In this document: in pieces, positions 51,921 through 61,873 of the stretch | Position numbering within the stretch: the stretch's first letter is position 1 | Layout of the letters: each line of letters begins with the position of its first letter | Assembly: GCF_040126305.1 (NCBI RefSeq) | Contig: NZ_CP149510.1 | Coordinates: forward strand, 2,057,001-2,121,000 | Reading direction: 5' to 3' | Length of the DNA: 64,000 bases | From: Pararhizobium sp. A13 | GTDB lineage: Bacteria > Pseudomonadota > Alphaproteobacteria > Rhizobiales > Rhizobiaceae | Notes under the pieces: generated by a model | The model's input: the letters and a program-made list of their open reading frames with translations, nothing else | The model's database searches: none | What the model was told of the DNA's origin: nothing | Made by a program: the position numbers and the translations under genes

Positions 51921-53171
51921 TCACTTCTCCAGCGTCGCGACCACCTCGACATGCGAGGACCAGAGGAACTGATCGATCGGCGTCACCGAGGTGATCCGGT
52001 AGCCGGCATCGACCAGGATGCGCAGGTCGCGCACCAGTGTCGCCGGATTGCAGGAGACGGCGACGATCTTCTTCACGCCGCAGCGGGCGATTTCCTTGAC
52101 CTGAACCTCGGCACCGGCACGCGGCGGGTCGAAGACGATGGCGTCGTAGACCTTCAGTTCCGAGGCCATCATCGGGCGGCGGTAGAGGTCGCGTTTCTCC
52201 ACCGTCACGGGCTTCAGCCCTTGGGTGTTGCGGGCTGCGAAATCGAGCGCCTTCAGCGGCTTGTCTTCACCCTCGACGGCATGGACACGGGCCTTGCGGG
52301 CAACGCGCAGCGAGAATGTACCGGAACCGGCAAAGAGGTCGGCGACGCGCTTGGCCTTGCCGAGGTGGGCCAGCACCAACTCCGCCATCACTTCTTCCGC
52401 CGGCTTTGTCGCCTGGGTAAAACTTCCGGGGGGCGGCGAGACGGAAACGCCGCCGAAATCGATCACCGGCTTGACCGGCTCGACCAGGATTTCGCCATTG
52501 AGGCTGAGGCGGGCCACACCCTTTTGACCGAGGACGGTTTCGATCGCCATGCGCCGCTGCCGGTCGTCCATTGCCTTGATGCCTTCGAAGGCAAGATCAA
52601 GGCCGGAGAGGGTTTCCAGCACGGTGATGCGGAACGACTCGGCATTGACGGCCATGGCATTGGCGATCGTCCGGATGGTTGCAAGCCGCGACACGATGCC
52701 GGGGCTTGCGATGGGACATTCGGAGATCGAGACGATGTGGTGGCTTTCGGCCTGATTGTAGCCGAGCAGCAGTTCCTTCTCGGTACGCCGTGCCGTGAAC
52801 ACGGTGCGCCGGCGTTCGCCGGGATGGGCAAGCACCAGGGGCGCCACATCTGCCTGCAGCGCCTTCGATTTCAGAGCATCGACGACCAACTGCCGCTTGA
52901 AGCCCTGGTAGAGGCTGTCGCTCGCATGCTGCAGGCTGCAGCCGCCGCAGGCACCGTTTTCGCCGTCCGGCCCGAAATGCCGGCACTTCGGCTCGACGCG
53001 TTCCGGCGAGAGATCGGACATGGACATCACCGTGCCCCTGTCCTTGTTGACCGCCAGCGCTACCGTTTCGCCCGGCAGCGTGAAGGACACATAGACCGGG
53101 CCAAACGGGCCGCGGGTCACGCCGTCGCCGGACATGCCGAGTTTCTCGATGGTCAGCGTCTCGGTGCTCAT
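51921..53171 (-). CDS. rlmD: 23S rRNA (uracil-5-)-methyltransferase, RlmD/RumA-like
   Basis: It methylates a uridine in RNA (RlmD: U1939 of 23S rRNA). The 416-residue protein has a TRAM-type N-terminus (MSTETLTIEKLGMSGDGVT), a Cys-rich region for an Fe-S cluster (CRHFGPDGENGACGGCSLQH), the SAM motif VADLFAGSGTFSLRVA and the catalytic-cysteine motif VSCNPATLVRDL. Which of the TrmA/RlmC/RlmD sites it modifies is inferred. Its start overlaps the stop of the TlyA-like gene by 4 bp (ATGA), so the two are translated together. Confidence 0.9.
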   Translation of the reverse strand: MSTETLTIEKLGMSGDGVTRGPFGPVYVSFTLPGETVALAVNKDRGTVMSMSDLSPERVEPKCRHFGPDGENGACGGCSLQHASDSLYQGFKRQLVVDALKSKALQADVAPLVLAHPGERRRTVFTARRTEKELLLGYNQAESHHIVSISECPIASPGIVSRLATIRTIANAMAVNAESFRITVLETLSGLDLAFEGIKAMDDRQRRMAIETVLGQKGVARLSLNGEILVEPVKPVIDFGGVSVSPPPGSFTQATKPAEEVMAELVLAHLGKAKRVADLFAGSGTFSLRVARKARVHAVEGEDKPLKALDFAARNTQGLKPVTVEKRDLYRRPMMASELKVYDAIVFDPPRAGAEVQVKEIARCGVKKIVAVSCNPATLVRDLRILVDAGYRITSVTPIDQFLWSSHVEVVATLEK

Positions 53172-53956
53172 GCGTCTTCGTCCAAGGGGGCGTCACCATC
53201 CATGGGCTTGCGACCGGCCAGAAGATATTCCTCGTTACCGTCGCCGCCGGAGATCGGCGAGGGGATAAGGCCGAGGCTTTCCCAGCCCATCTCTTCCACT
53301 AGCCAGCGCTCCAGTTCGGCAGCAACGGCGGGCGCGCTGTCCGGATCCTTGAGCAGGCCTGCCTTGCTGACGGCCTCGCGACCGGCCTCAAACTGCGGCT
53401 TGACCAAAAGGATGCAATGGGCGCCGGGCTCGGCGAGATCAAGCGCCGGCGGCAGAGCGAGTTTCAGGGAAATGAAGGAGACGTCCGAAACGACGAAGGA
53501 AATGGCGTGGCCCTCGAGATGATCCTCATCCAGCACCCGGGCATTCAGCCCCTCGATGTTGGTGACGCGCGGATCGGCCTCCAGCCGTGGATGGAATTGA
53601 CCATGGCCGACGTCGATCGAAATCACATGCGCTGCGCCGTTGTGCAGCAGGATTTCCGTAAAGCCGCCGGTCGAGGCACCGATGTCGAGACAGTCCAGCC
53701 CTGCCGGCGACAGCTTGAAATGTTCCAGGCCCGCCTTCAGCTTTAGCGCCGCGCGAGAAACATAGGCCTGGACCGGGTCGTCGATGCCGATCGTCACATC
53801 CTCGGGAAAGGTGGAGCTTGGTTTGGTGACCGTGCGGCCATTGACGGTGACGGTGCCGCGCTGGATCGCATCGCGGGCGCGCGAACGGCTGGCGACAAGC
53901 CCAAGGTTCAAGAGCAGCTGGTCGAGGCGGACGGTTGTTTTCGGTTCGTTTGACAT
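53168..53956 (-). CDS. tlyA: TlyA family rRNA methyltransferase
   Basis: The protein of 262 residues has an N-terminal S4 RNA-binding domain (VRLDQLLLNLGLVASRSRAR) and an FtsJ-type methyltransferase domain (CLDIGASTGGFTEILLHNGA). TlyA proteins 2'-O-methylate cytidines of rRNA in mycobacteria; the target in rhizobia is unproven. Its stop overlaps the RlmD-like start by 4 bp. In related genomes dxs usually lies just upstream; here an HBM chemoreceptor on the other strand is inserted between. No clear ribosome site precedes ATG 53956. Confidence 0.92.
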   Translation of the reverse strand: MSNEPKTTVRLDQLLLNLGLVASRSRARDAIQRGTVTVNGRTVTKPSSTFPEDVTIGIDDPVQAYVSRAALKLKAGLEHFKLSPAGLDCLDIGASTGGFTEILLHNGAAHVISIDVGHGQFHPRLEADPRVTNIEGLNARVLDEDHLEGHAISFVVSDVSFISLKLALPPALDLAEPGAHCILLVKPQFEAGREAVSKAGLLKDPDSAPAVAAELERWLVEEMGWESLGLIPSPISGGDGNEEYLLAGRKPMDGDAPLDEDA

Positions 53957-54414
53957 GGCCCGTCATGGCGCGTCGAGGCCGGTATGGCAAGGCTCATGGA
54001 CGGTTCTGCCCCAAATAATGCCACGCTGGCTGCGACCGCACAGGGGAGCAACGCCGACATGGAGTCGCGCGAATGGCCGGCGAATGCCGTTTCGATGTGC
54101 GGCTCCAGCTTTAGACTTGCCAGTTTTTTGAATTCGCACCGATCGTAAACGTTTTTCCCGAGATTCATGAGGGTTTCCTTCATGATTCGTTAATTCGGAA
54201 ATACTAATTTTAAGGAACTCAAGCCGTGCAGCGATTGCGTAGACGGTACCGGTCCATGCTGCGCCCGGTGAATCTGCCCGAAGCGATTGCTTCAGCGGCA
54301 CATTCTGAGCGCCTTCCCGCGACGGTCGGGATTGCCCGCATGCTCTCGCCAATATTTCACCGTCCATACCGGCGACGCGGAACGGCCGCGCATCCCGGCG
54401 AATTGGAGTTTCCC
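53957..54414. other. Divergent intergenic region, about 460 bp
   Basis: It separates tlyA and the HBM chemoreceptor gene. The central part (54125-54225) is AT-rich and probably holds promoters for both. A minus-strand frame from ATG 54168 with AAGGAA in front overlaps the tlyA start by 49 bp; its product is not recognisable and I do not call it as a gene. Confidence 0.5.
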
Positions 54415-56517
54415 ATGCGTCTCAAGTTATCTCACAAGATCGGCCTCCTCGTCCCGATCGCGGTCGCCGGCATTTTGTCGATCGTCGCCATCTTCTCCGT
54501 CGAAAAGGCGATGGAGCAGGCGTTCCGGGACAAGGAGCGGACAATCCAGGCGTCCGACAAGGCGCTGCTGGTGCTGGAAAACAAGCTGCTTGAGGACCGC
54601 CGCGCCGAAAAGGACTTTCTCCTGCGCAGGGATGCCGATTCCATTGCCCGGCATGCGCAGTTCGCCGCCGAGGCCCATGCGCAGCTGGACGTGTTGAAAC
54701 AGACGGTCTCCGATCCGTCCGTGGAACAGAATCTGCAGGCGATCTCCGCGGGCTTCGATGCTTATATCGGCCAGTTCAAGGCGTTGGTCGATGCCAATAC
54801 TGCGCTGGGTCTCGACCCGTCGACGGGCCGCGAGGGGGAGATGCGTGCGGCTGTCCATTCGATCGAGGAACTGCTGAAAGCAGTCCCGGACACGGAACTC
54901 AAGGTCAGCATGCTGACGATGCGGCGGCATGAGAAGGATTTCATCATGCGCCGCGATGCCAAATACGTGGCCAAGCACGAAGCAGAAGCAAAGACCTTTT
55001 CTGCATTCGAGCCGGCCCGTTTCGGTTCGAAGGACGCCTATGACGCCATCATGAAAGCGCTCAACGCCTACCAGTCAGCCTTCAAGGACTATGTTGTGGT
55101 CGCTGAAACCGAGAGCGCAATCCGCCAGAGCGTTTCCAAGGCATTTGCGGATGTCGAGCCGATCTTCGAAGAGCTGACTGTGCAACTCGACGTTATTCGC
55201 AAGGCCGCCGAGGCGGAAAATGCTGAGATGATTGCGCGCACCGGGACGCTTGCCGTCGCAGCCGTGCTCGCGGCCATCCTGGTTCTGGCACTGACGGTCT
55301 ATCTGGTCGGCCGCTCGATCTCCAAACCGATCGTCGCGACGACCCGGTCCATGACCGGGCTTGCCGATGGCGATGTGACATCCGGCATTCCCTATGTGGG
55401 ACGCAGGGACGAGATCGGAGAAATGGCCGGCGCCGTCGAGGTTTTCCGGCAAGCGGCGATCGCCAACCGCCGCCTCGAAGAGGAGGCTAAGTCCGCCCGG
55501 GCACGGTCCGAAGCCGATGGCATCCGCTTGCGTCAGGAGGCAGAAGCGGCCGCGCAAGCGCGCCTGCAGCAGGCAACCTCCGGTCTTGCGGCCGGGCTGC
55601 GCCGGCTCGCCAGCGGTGATCTCTCTTTCCAGCTCGCCGAACCTTTCTCTCCTGATTTCGAAGCGCTGCGCCACGATCTCAACGCCGCGGTCAATCAATT
55701 GGGCAGCACGCTTTCCGCCGTTACCCAATCGACGGGTGCGATCGACAATGGCACCCGTGAGATCAGCTCCAGTTCGGACGACCTGTCGCGTCGCACCGAG
55801 CAGCAGGCAGCCTCGCTCGAGGAAACCGCTGCAGCACTCGACCAGATCACCGTCAATGTCGCCAATTCCTCCAAGCGTGCCGACGAAGCCCGCACCGTCG
55901 CGGTTCAGGCGAATGCCAGCGCCGCCCAGTCTGGTGCTGTCGTCGCCAATGCCGTCGATGCCATGCGCCGTATCGAGGAATCCTCCAGCCAGATCTCCAA
56001 CATCATCGGCGTGATCGACGAGATCGCGTTCCAGACTAATCTTCTGGCACTCAATGCTGGGGTGGAAGCGGCCCGCGCGGGCGATGCCGGCAAGGGTTTT
56101 GCCGTTGTCGCGCAGGAAGTGCGAGAACTCGCCCAGCGCTCGGCCAAGGCGGCCAAGGAAATCAAGGAACTGATCCGCAATTCGAGCGTCGAAGTCGAGG
56201 GCGGCGTCAAGCTGGTGCGCGCAACCGGCGATGCGCTGAAGACCATCGAAACGTATGTCGTGACGATCAACCAGCATATGGACGCGATTGCCACCTCGGC
56301 GCGCGAACAGTCGGTCGGCCTGGCTGAAGTCAACACCGCCGTCAACCAGATGGACCAGGTGACCCAGCAGAACGCAGCGATGGTGGAAGAGACGAATGCG
56401 GCCAGCGCAACGCTCGCCAACGAGGCAAGTCGCCTGCGTGACTTGATTGCGCAGTTCGTTCTGGATACCGGCAGTTCCGCAAACACGCTCGCCCGCGACA
56501 AGCGCCGGGCTGCATGA
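54415..56517 (+). CDS. Methyl-accepting chemotaxis protein with helical-bimodular (HBM) sensor
   Basis: A receptor of 700 residues. A first membrane helix (IGLLVPIAVAGILSIVAIF) is followed by a large all-helical periplasmic domain of about 250 residues. Each half contains a KDF(L/I)xRRD motif (KDFLLRRDADS, KDFIMRRDAKY), the mark of HBM domains. A second helix (TLAVAAVLAAILVLALTVYL), HAMP and the signalling domain ([20 protein letters not shown]) complete it. HBM receptors such as McpS bind TCA intermediates; ligand here unknown. ATG 54415 is preceded by GGAG; the frame upstream to 54226 is not protein-like. The gene interrupts the dxs-tlyA neighbourhood. Confidence 0.92.
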   Translation: MRLKLSHKIGLLVPIAVAGILSIVAIFSVEKAMEQAFRDKERTIQASDKALLVLENKLLEDRRAEKDFLLRRDADSIARHAQFAAEAHAQLDVLKQTVSDPSVEQNLQAISAGFDAYIGQFKALVDANTALGLDPSTGREGEMRAAVHSIEELLKAVPDTELKVSMLTMRRHEKDFIMRRDAKYVAKHEAEAKTFSAFEPARFGSKDAYDAIMKALNAYQSAFKDYVVVAETESAIRQSVSKAFADVEPIFEELTVQLDVIRKAAEAENAEMIARTGTLAVAAVLAAILVLALTVYLVGRSISKPIVATTRSMTGLADGDVTSGIPYVGRRDEIGEMAGAVEVFRQAAIANRRLEEEAKSARARSEADGIRLRQEAEAAAQARLQQATSGLAAGLRRLASGDLSFQLAEPFSPDFEALRHDLNAAVNQLGSTLSAVTQSTGAIDNGTREISSSSDDLSRRTEQQAASLEETAAALDQITVNVANSSKRADEARTVAVQANASAAQSGAVVANAVDAMRRIEESSSQISNIIGVIDEIAFQTNLLALNAGVEAARAGDAGKGFAVVAQEVRELAQRSAKAAKEIKELIRNSSVEVEGGVKLVRATGDALKTIETYVVTINQHMDAIATSAREQSVGLAEVNTAVNQMDQVTQQNAAMVEETNAASATLANEASRLRDLIAQFVLDTGSSANTLARDKRRAA

Positions 56518-56540
56518 GCGCTTGAAAAAGCTGTATAACC

Positions 56541-56573
56541 AAGGCCTCCGGTGAAAAGCCGGAGGCCTTTGTG
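56541..56573 (+). terminator. Rho-independent terminator for the HBM chemoreceptor
   Basis: Stem AAGGCCTCCGG/CCGGAGGCCTT with a 7-nt loop, followed by TGTGTTT. Confidence 0.88.
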
Positions 56574-56652
56574 TTTCGGTGACGGTCTGGAGACGGCGCA
56601 GTGGGAGGCGATATCGCGACGAACCGGAAAAAGGAAAAGCTGGCCCGCTCCG

Positions 56653-58587
56653 TCAGCCCGTTGCCTCGACGCCGATTTCCTTCTGGCCGAGAGCGCGGAA
56701 CACCGTCGAGACGATGCCGGCGCGGTCGAGGCCGGCCTTGACATACATGGCCTCGGGCTTCGCCTGTTCCATCCAGATATCGGGCAGCACCAGTGGCCGG
56801 ATTTTCAGGCCATTGTCGAGCAGACCCTCATGCGCGAGGAATTGCAGCACATGGCTGCCGAAGCCGCCGACGGCGCCTTCCTCGATGGTGATCAGCACCT
56901 CGTGATGGCGCGCCAGCTGGCGGATCAGGTCATGGTCGAGCGGTTTGGCAAACCGGGCATCGACAACGGTCGTCGAAAGCCCGGCGGCATCGAGATCTTC
57001 GGCGGCGAGCAGACAATCGGCAAGGCGTGTGCCGAAGGAGAGCAGCGCCACCTTGGAGCCCTGCTTCATCACCCGGCCCTTGCCGATTTCGAGAATCTGG
57101 CCGCGCTCGGGCATCTCGACACCGATGCCTTCGCCACGCGGATAGCGGAAGGAGATCGGCCCCTCATCATAGGCGGCTGCGGTGCGCACCATGTGCTTCA
57201 GTTCCGCCTCGTCGGCCGCCGCCATGACGACAAAGCCGGGCAAGGTGGCAAGATAGGTCGTGTCGAAAGAGCCCGCATGCGTCGGCCCGTCGGCGCCGAC
57301 GAAACCGGCACGATCGATCGGGAAGCGAACCGGCAAGCCCTGGATCGCGACGTCGTGCACCACCTGATCGTAGCCGCGCTGCAGGAAGGTTGAATAGAGC
57401 GCGGCAAACGGCTTGTAACCTTCTGAGGCAAGACCGGCAGCAAAGGTCACCGCATGCTGTTCGGCAATGCCGACATCGAAGCAGCGGGAGGGATGCGCCA
57501 ACGCGAATTTGTCGAGCCCCGTGCCGGAGGGCATGGCGGCAGTAATGGCGACGATCTTGTCGTCATAGCCTGCTTCCTGCGTCAGCGCCTCGGCAAAGAC
57601 CGAGGTATAGGCGGGGGCGTTCGGCTTGGCCTTGGCCTGTGCGCCGGTGATCACGTCGAAGGTGTTGACGCCGTGGTACTTGTCGGCGGCGGCTTCCGCC
57701 GGCGGGTAGCCCTTGCCCTTCTGCGTCACCACATGGATCAGCACCGGACCCTTGGAATTGTCGCGCACATTGCGCAGCACCGGCAGAAGATGGTCGAAGG
57801 AATGACCGTCGATCGGGCCGATATGATAAAAGCCCATCTCCTCGAACAGCGTGCCGCCGGTCACGTAGCCACGCGCATGCTCGACCGCGCGGGTGATCGC
57901 CCGGTCCACCGATTTGCCGAGATAGGCGGTCAGTTTCTTGCCGAGTTCGCGAAAGCCCATATAGGTGCGGCCGGAGGCGAGGCGCGCCAGATAGGCGCTC
58001 ATCGCCCCGGTTGGCGGTGCAATCGACATGTCGTTGTCGTTGAGGATGACGATCAGCCGCGCATCGAGCGCACCGGCATTGTTCAGCGCCTCATAGGCCA
58101 TGCCGGCCGACATTGCGCCGTCGCCGATGACGGCGATGACGTTGCGCGGCTCGCCGGAGAGATCGGCCGCGACCGCCATGCCGAGACCGGCGGAGATCGA
58201 GGTCGAGGAATGGGCGGCGCCGAAGGGGTCGTATTCGCTCTCGGCACGGCGGGTGAAGCCGGAAAGGCCGTCTTCCTGGCGCAGCGTGCGGATACGGTCG
58301 CGGCGGCCGGTCAGGATCTTGTGCGGATAACACTGGTGACCGACATCGAAGATTAGCCGGTCATGCGGGGTGTCGAAGACCTTGTGGATGGCGATCGTCA
58401 GCTCGACCACGCCGAGGCCCGCGCCCAGATGTCCGCCGGTGCGCGACACCGCGTCAACCATTTCGGCCCGCAGTTCGGTTGCCAGTTGCGGCAGGTCCTT
58501 GTCGTCGATCTTCTTCAGGTCGTCGGGATAGGTCACCTGATCGAGAAGGGGAGTCGCCGGCATGGGATTGACTGGCAGTTGTGTCAC
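56653..58587 (-). CDS. dxs: 1-deoxy-D-xylulose-5-phosphate synthase
   Basis: It condenses pyruvate and glyceraldehyde-3-phosphate using thiamine diphosphate, the entry step of the MEP isoprenoid pathway. The 644-residue protein shows the ThDP motif [20 protein letters not shown], the N-terminal [20 protein letters not shown] with catalytic His, and [18 protein letters not shown] of the pyrimidine domain. ATG 58587 or 58563 are possible starts. Products feed the polyprenyl synthase and UbiA encoded elsewhere in the window. Confidence 0.97.
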   Translation of the reverse strand: MTQLPVNPMPATPLLDQVTYPDDLKKIDDKDLPQLATELRAEMVDAVSRTGGHLGAGLGVVELTIAIHKVFDTPHDRLIFDVGHQCYPHKILTGRRDRIRTLRQEDGLSGFTRRAESEYDPFGAAHSSTSISAGLGMAVAADLSGEPRNVIAVIGDGAMSAGMAYEALNNAGALDARLIVILNDNDMSIAPPTGAMSAYLARLASGRTYMGFRELGKKLTAYLGKSVDRAITRAVEHARGYVTGGTLFEEMGFYHIGPIDGHSFDHLLPVLRNVRDNSKGPVLIHVVTQKGKGYPPAEAAADKYHGVNTFDVITGAQAKAKPNAPAYTSVFAEALTQEAGYDDKIVAITAAMPSGTGLDKFALAHPSRCFDVGIAEQHAVTFAAGLASEGYKPFAALYSTFLQRGYDQVVHDVAIQGLPVRFPIDRAGFVGADGPTHAGSFDTTYLATLPGFVVMAAADEAELKHMVRTAAAYDEGPISFRYPRGEGIGVEMPERGQILEIGKGRVMKQGSKVALLSFGTRLADCLLAAEDLDAAGLSTTVVDARFAKPLDHDLIRQLARHHEVLITIEEGAVGGFGSHVLQFLAHEGLLDNGLKIRPLVLPDIWMEQAKPEAMYVKAGLDRAGIVSTVFRALGQKEIGVEATG

Positions 58588-58730
58588 GCTGAAGGCCTTC
58601 GTTCCCGCGGCTCGTCGAAGAGCCGCGATATCAAATGTGGGTGTCCGCAGGAACCCGCGTCTTTAAACGGAATCGATATGGATTGCAAAAACGGGTTTTC
58701 TTGCGGCACAAACAAAGAGTTTAGCGAATA

Positions 58731-59654
58731 TTACCGTTCCGGCAAAGGGATAAACTCTTTCTCGTCCCCCGGCACGATGTCGAAGCGGCCGGTGCGCCAC
58801 TCCTCCTTGGCCTGTTCGATCCGCTCCTTCGAAGAGGAAACGAAGTTCCACCAGATGTGCCGGGCCGAGCCGAGGGCCGCGCCCCCGAACAGCATGACAT
58901 GGCAGCCCGCGGGGCCGGCCGTGACGGTGATCGGATCGCCCGCCTGGAAAACCAAGAGTTGGTTGTCGGCGAAATGATCGCCAGCGATGATCGCCTCGCC
59001 TTCGAGGATATAGAGCGCGCGCTCCTCCCATTGGGCTGCGAAAGGCGCGCTTTTGCCCGGCTCGATCTTCAGGTCGACATAGATCGTGTCGGAAAACACC
59101 GAGACTGGCGACCGCATGCCCTCGAATGTGCCGATGACGACACGGCCTTCCATGCCATCGGTGTTGAAGGACGGCAGGTCGCGCTTTTCGGTATGGGTGA
59201 AGATCGGATCGATCTCCTCGTATTGTTCGGGCAGCGCCAGCCATGTCTGCAGCCCGGAGATCGACTGCGGTTTGCCCCGTAGCTTTTCCGGCGAACGTTC
59301 CGAATGCACGATGCCGCGCCCGGCCGTCATCAGGTTGAGGTCGCCTGGCTCGATGACCATTTCTGTGCCGAGGCTGTCGCGATGCTTGATCTCGCCGTCG
59401 AAGAGATAGGTGACGGTCGAAAGCCCGATATGCGGATGCGGCCGCACATCCAGTGCCTGGCCGGCCCTGAGCAGCGCTGGACCCATGCGGTCGAAGAAGA
59501 TGAACGGTCCGACCAGCCGCCGCTTCGCCGTCGGCAGGGCACGGCGCACCTGCAGATTGCCGATGTCGCTGGTGCGCGGAATGATCAGATGCTCGATCGC
59601 ATCACACGCCGGCGCATCACCGGCGAGGGGGTCTGGTCCGGGAAAGAAGGACAT
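58731..59654 (-). CDS. Pirin family protein
   Basis: A cupin-fold protein of 307 residues with the pirin N-terminal metal site in RPHPHIGLSTVTYLFDGEI and RGIVHSERSPEKLRG, where three His and one Glu bind iron. Family members include quercetinase-like dioxygenases and redox regulators; activity here is unknown. ATG 59654 (MSFFPGPD) has AGAGG about 10 bp upstream; ATG 59663 is an alternative. It lies between dxs and the toxin-antitoxin pair on the same strand. Confidence 0.92.
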   Translation of the reverse strand: MSFFPGPDPLAGDAPACDAIEHLIIPRTSDIGNLQVRRALPTAKRRLVGPFIFFDRMGPALLRAGQALDVRPHPHIGLSTVTYLFDGEIKHRDSLGTEMVIEPGDLNLMTAGRGIVHSERSPEKLRGKPQSISGLQTWLALPEQYEEIDPIFTHTEKRDLPSFNTDGMEGRVVIGTFEGMRSPVSVFSDTIYVDLKIEPGKSAPFAAQWEERALYILEGEAIIAGDHFADNQLLVFQAGDPITVTAGPAGCHVMLFGGAALGSARHIWWNFVSSSKERIEQAKEEWRTGRFDIVPGDEKEFIPLPER

Positions 59655-59778
59655 GTTGGGCATCCTCTCTATGGGTCGAGCTTGGCGGATTTCGTGTCTG
59701 ACAGCCGGCCCGTTATCTCGTATGGCCAAGATGATCGGACACCGTTGCGCCTTGGGTCAACTGTTGTTTTGCCGAAAA

Positions 59779-60225
59779 TTAGCCCACGATTTGATTGGGC
59801 GACTTGGCAGATACTGCAAAGGGCGTGAAATCCTTGAGATTGTGTGTGATGACCGTCAAGCCATGGGCTTTTGCCGTTCCCGCGATCATGGCGTCCGCCG
59901 CCCCTGGGGCGTGGCCTGCCGATACGGCAATAGCCTCCAATTCACCCGAAATTCTGGCAACGGCAGCATCGAGAGGCAGGATATTTTCAGCAAAGGCGGA
60001 GGTCAGACCAACAAGCCAGATGCCGAGAACCTCGGCTTTCGATTTGGCTCCCCTGTGCTCCAGCATCCTGATGCCTTTTTCGATTTCATGGACCGTCACG
60101 GCAGACAGGTAGATGCCGTTTGACCGTTCTTGTTCCTCCATCCATGCCGCGAAAGCCTCTGATGGTTCTGTTCTGGAAGGAGCGAACACCGAGATTGCGT
60201 TCGTGTCCAGAAGGAAGCCGCTCAC
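59779..60225 (-). CDS. PIN-domain (VapC-type) toxin
   Basis: A likely RNase toxin of 148 residues. PIN acidic residues are visible: LLDTNAISVF (Asp8 region), TVHEIEKGI (Glu), DAMIAGTAKAHGL (Asp) and THNLKDFTPF (final acidic residue), the four-residue site for Mg2+. It starts at GTG 60225, overlapping the antitoxin stop by 4 bp, which gives the usual antitoxin-first operon. The pair probably regulates itself through the palindrome at 60508-60521. It lies between pirin and xseB and is probably a mobile cargo pair. Confidence 0.9.
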   Translation of the reverse strand: MSGFLLDTNAISVFAPSRTEPSEAFAAWMEEQERSNGIYLSAVTVHEIEKGIRMLEHRGAKSKAEVLGIWLVGLTSAFAENILPLDAAVARISGELEAIAVSAGHAPGAADAMIAGTAKAHGLTVITHNLKDFTPFAVSAKSPNQIVG

Positions 60226-60488
60226 AGATCTACCTCTCTCGTCGGGGCGGAGTTGCGAGCGAACACATCGTCACTAAGGTCAAGATCAATCGGGAACGTC
60301 TTGAGGTAGCGGACAAGGCTCGGCCGGTCGGTTCCGAGCGCTTTCTTTGCGGCTTCCGCAGCCCCTACGCTGACCAGCACGGCTGCCGCGCGGCCATGCC
60401 GCGTAATCGTCACAAATTCACCAGACGCCGCCTTGTCGATGACGTTGGAAAAGGTCGCTTTTGCGTCTTTCAGGCTGATCGTCGACAT
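60222..60488 (-). CDS. Phd/YefM family antitoxin
   Basis: The antitoxin of 88 residues has a Phd/YefM N-terminal fold (STISLKDAKATFSNVIDKAA, then GEFVTITRHGRAAAVLVS) that binds DNA as a dimer, and a C-terminal disordered part (LDLSDDVFARNSAPTREVDL) that would wrap the toxin. ATG 60488 is preceded by GGGAGGTTCT, a good ribosome site. A perfect 14-bp palindrome lies 20 bp upstream of the start. Confidence 0.9.
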   Translation of the reverse strand: MSTISLKDAKATFSNVIDKAASGEFVTITRHGRAAAVLVSVGAAEAAKKALGTDRPSLVRYLKTFPIDLDLSDDVFARNSAPTREVDL

Positions 60489-60507
60489 AGAACCTCCCAT
60501 TCAAAGG

Positions 60508-60521
60508 GGTCACATGTGACC
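60508..60521. promoter_or_regulatory. Palindromic operator of the toxin-antitoxin operon
   Basis: GGTCACATGTGACC is a perfect 14-bp palindrome, with near-symmetric AAAGG and TTTTT flanks. It lies 20 bp before the antitoxin start, a usual place for autoregulation by a Phd/YefM antitoxin. Binding is inferred. Confidence 0.65.
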
Positions 60522-60566
60522 TTTTTAGGCTCCCGCGCCTGAGAAATCAAGACCAGAATTCAGGCC

Positions 60567-60833
60567 TCACTCCCCGTCGAGCGGCTCAACCCCCTGCGGC
60601 TTGCCGGCGCGGTCGAGCCTGATCTTCTCTATGCGGTTTTCGGCGGCGCTGAGCAGCGCCTCGCAATGCTTCTTCAGCGCTTCGCCGCGCTCGTAGATCT
60701 CGATCGACCTGTCGAGCGCCACGTCGCCGCGCTCGAGCGCCGAGACGATCGCTTCCAGTTCCTCGACGGCCTTTTCGAAGGAGAGGGACGAAACGTCGAT
60801 CGCGGCGGTTTGCGGTGCGGTGGTCATGGTCAT
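60567..60833 (-). CDS. xseB: Exodeoxyribonuclease VII small subunit
   Basis: It forms the small helical subunit of exonuclease VII with XseA, which degrades single-stranded DNA. The 88-residue protein shows the standard pattern [40 protein letters not shown] and [17 protein letters not shown]. Its start overlaps the stop of the deacetylase-like gene by 4 bp (ATGA), indicating translational coupling. The large subunit xseA is not in this window. Confidence 0.95.
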   Translation of the reverse strand: MTMTTAPQTAAIDVSSLSFEKAVEELEAIVSALERGDVALDRSIEIYERGEALKKHCEALLSAAENRIEKIRLDRAGKPQGVEPLDGE

Positions 60834-61756
60834 CCTCTCATCAGGCGATAGATGTGGGTACCGGCCGATTCGGCCAGGCCCTGAAGATCGTAGCCGCCTT
60901 CGAGCAGGCTGACGATGCGATTGTTGGCGGTCTTGCCGGCGGCGTCGAGCAGCCGCCCGGTTGCCCAGTCGAAATCCTCGGCGACCAGATTGATCTGGGC
61001 CAGGGGATCGCGGTGATGGGCGTCGAAGCCGGCGGAGATCAGGATGAAATCGGGGCGGAATTCATCGAGTGCGGGGAGCACGCGCGACTTGAAGGCCTCG
61101 CGAAAATGCTCGCTGCCGGTATCGGGCGAGAGCGGCGCGTTGACGATGTTGCCGGCGCCCGTCTCGGTCTTGGCGCCGGTACCGGGATAAAGCGGCATCT
61201 GATGGGTGGAGCAGAACAGCACCGACGGATCATCCCAGAAGATGTCCTGCGTGCCGTTGCCGTGATGCACGTCCCAGTCGACGATGGCGACCCGCTCGGC
61301 GCCGTGTTTCTGCTGGGCGTAGCGGGCGGCGATGGCGATCGTGTTGAAGAAACAGAAACCCATCGCCTTGTTCTTCTCGGCATGGTGGCCGGGCGGACGG
61401 GCCGCGACGAAGGCATTGTCGGCCTTGCCGGAAAACACCGCGTCGACCGCGGCGATCGCGCCGCCGATACCGGTCAGCGCGGCTTGAAGGCTGGCGGGGC
61501 TCGCATAGGTGTCGGCCTCGAAGCCATTGATGCCCTCCTCGGGAATGACGGACATCACCGCGCGAAGATGTTCTTCCGGATGGGCGAGCAGCACCAGGTC
61601 CTCATTGCCCTGCGGCGCCTGCTGCCGCGACAGCGAGGAAAAACGCTCGTGCTCGAGCGCCAGATTGAGCGCCTTCAGCCGGTCGGGCCGTTCCGGGTGA
61701 CCTTCTGGAACCTTGTGTTCCAGAAAGATCGGGTTTTCGAACAGGATCGTGGTCAT
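60830..61756 (-). CDS. Histone-deacetylase-like amidohydrolase
   Basis: A zinc enzyme of 308 residues of the HDAC/acetylpolyamine amidohydrolase superfamily. The catalytic region has [20 protein letters not shown] (paired His) and [19 protein letters not shown] (zinc-binding Asp and His), with [13 protein letters not shown] supplying another Asp. Bacterial members deacetylate polyamines or proteins; the substrate here is not known. It is co-translated with xseB, a gene pairing common in Rhizobiales. Confidence 0.93.
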   Translation of the reverse strand: MTTILFENPIFLEHKVPEGHPERPDRLKALNLALEHERFSSLSRQQAPQGNEDLVLLAHPEEHLRAVMSVIPEEGINGFEADTYASPASLQAALTGIGGAIAAVDAVFSGKADNAFVAARPPGHHAEKNKAMGFCFFNTIAIAARYAQQKHGAERVAIVDWDVHHGNGTQDIFWDDPSVLFCSTHQMPLYPGTGAKTETGAGNIVNAPLSPDTGSEHFREAFKSRVLPALDEFRPDFILISAGFDAHHRDPLAQINLVAEDFDWATGRLLDAAGKTANNRIVSLLEGGYDLQGLAESAGTHIYRLMRG

Positions 61757-61873
61757 GGCGAGAACCTATGGCTTCGGGGATGCGAGGTCCATGGCATAGG
61801 TAGGGTGATCGCGGCGTTTTCAACAGCGGGTGCGCAATTTCCCGCCGTCGAATGCAAGGAGCCGCGCGAGTTC

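Noticed and set aside
53908..54183. Minus-strand frame before tlyA with a fair ribosome site at ATG 54168
   Set aside because: It overlaps the tlyA start by 49 bp, the product has no recognisable features, and codon use is not like the neighbours.
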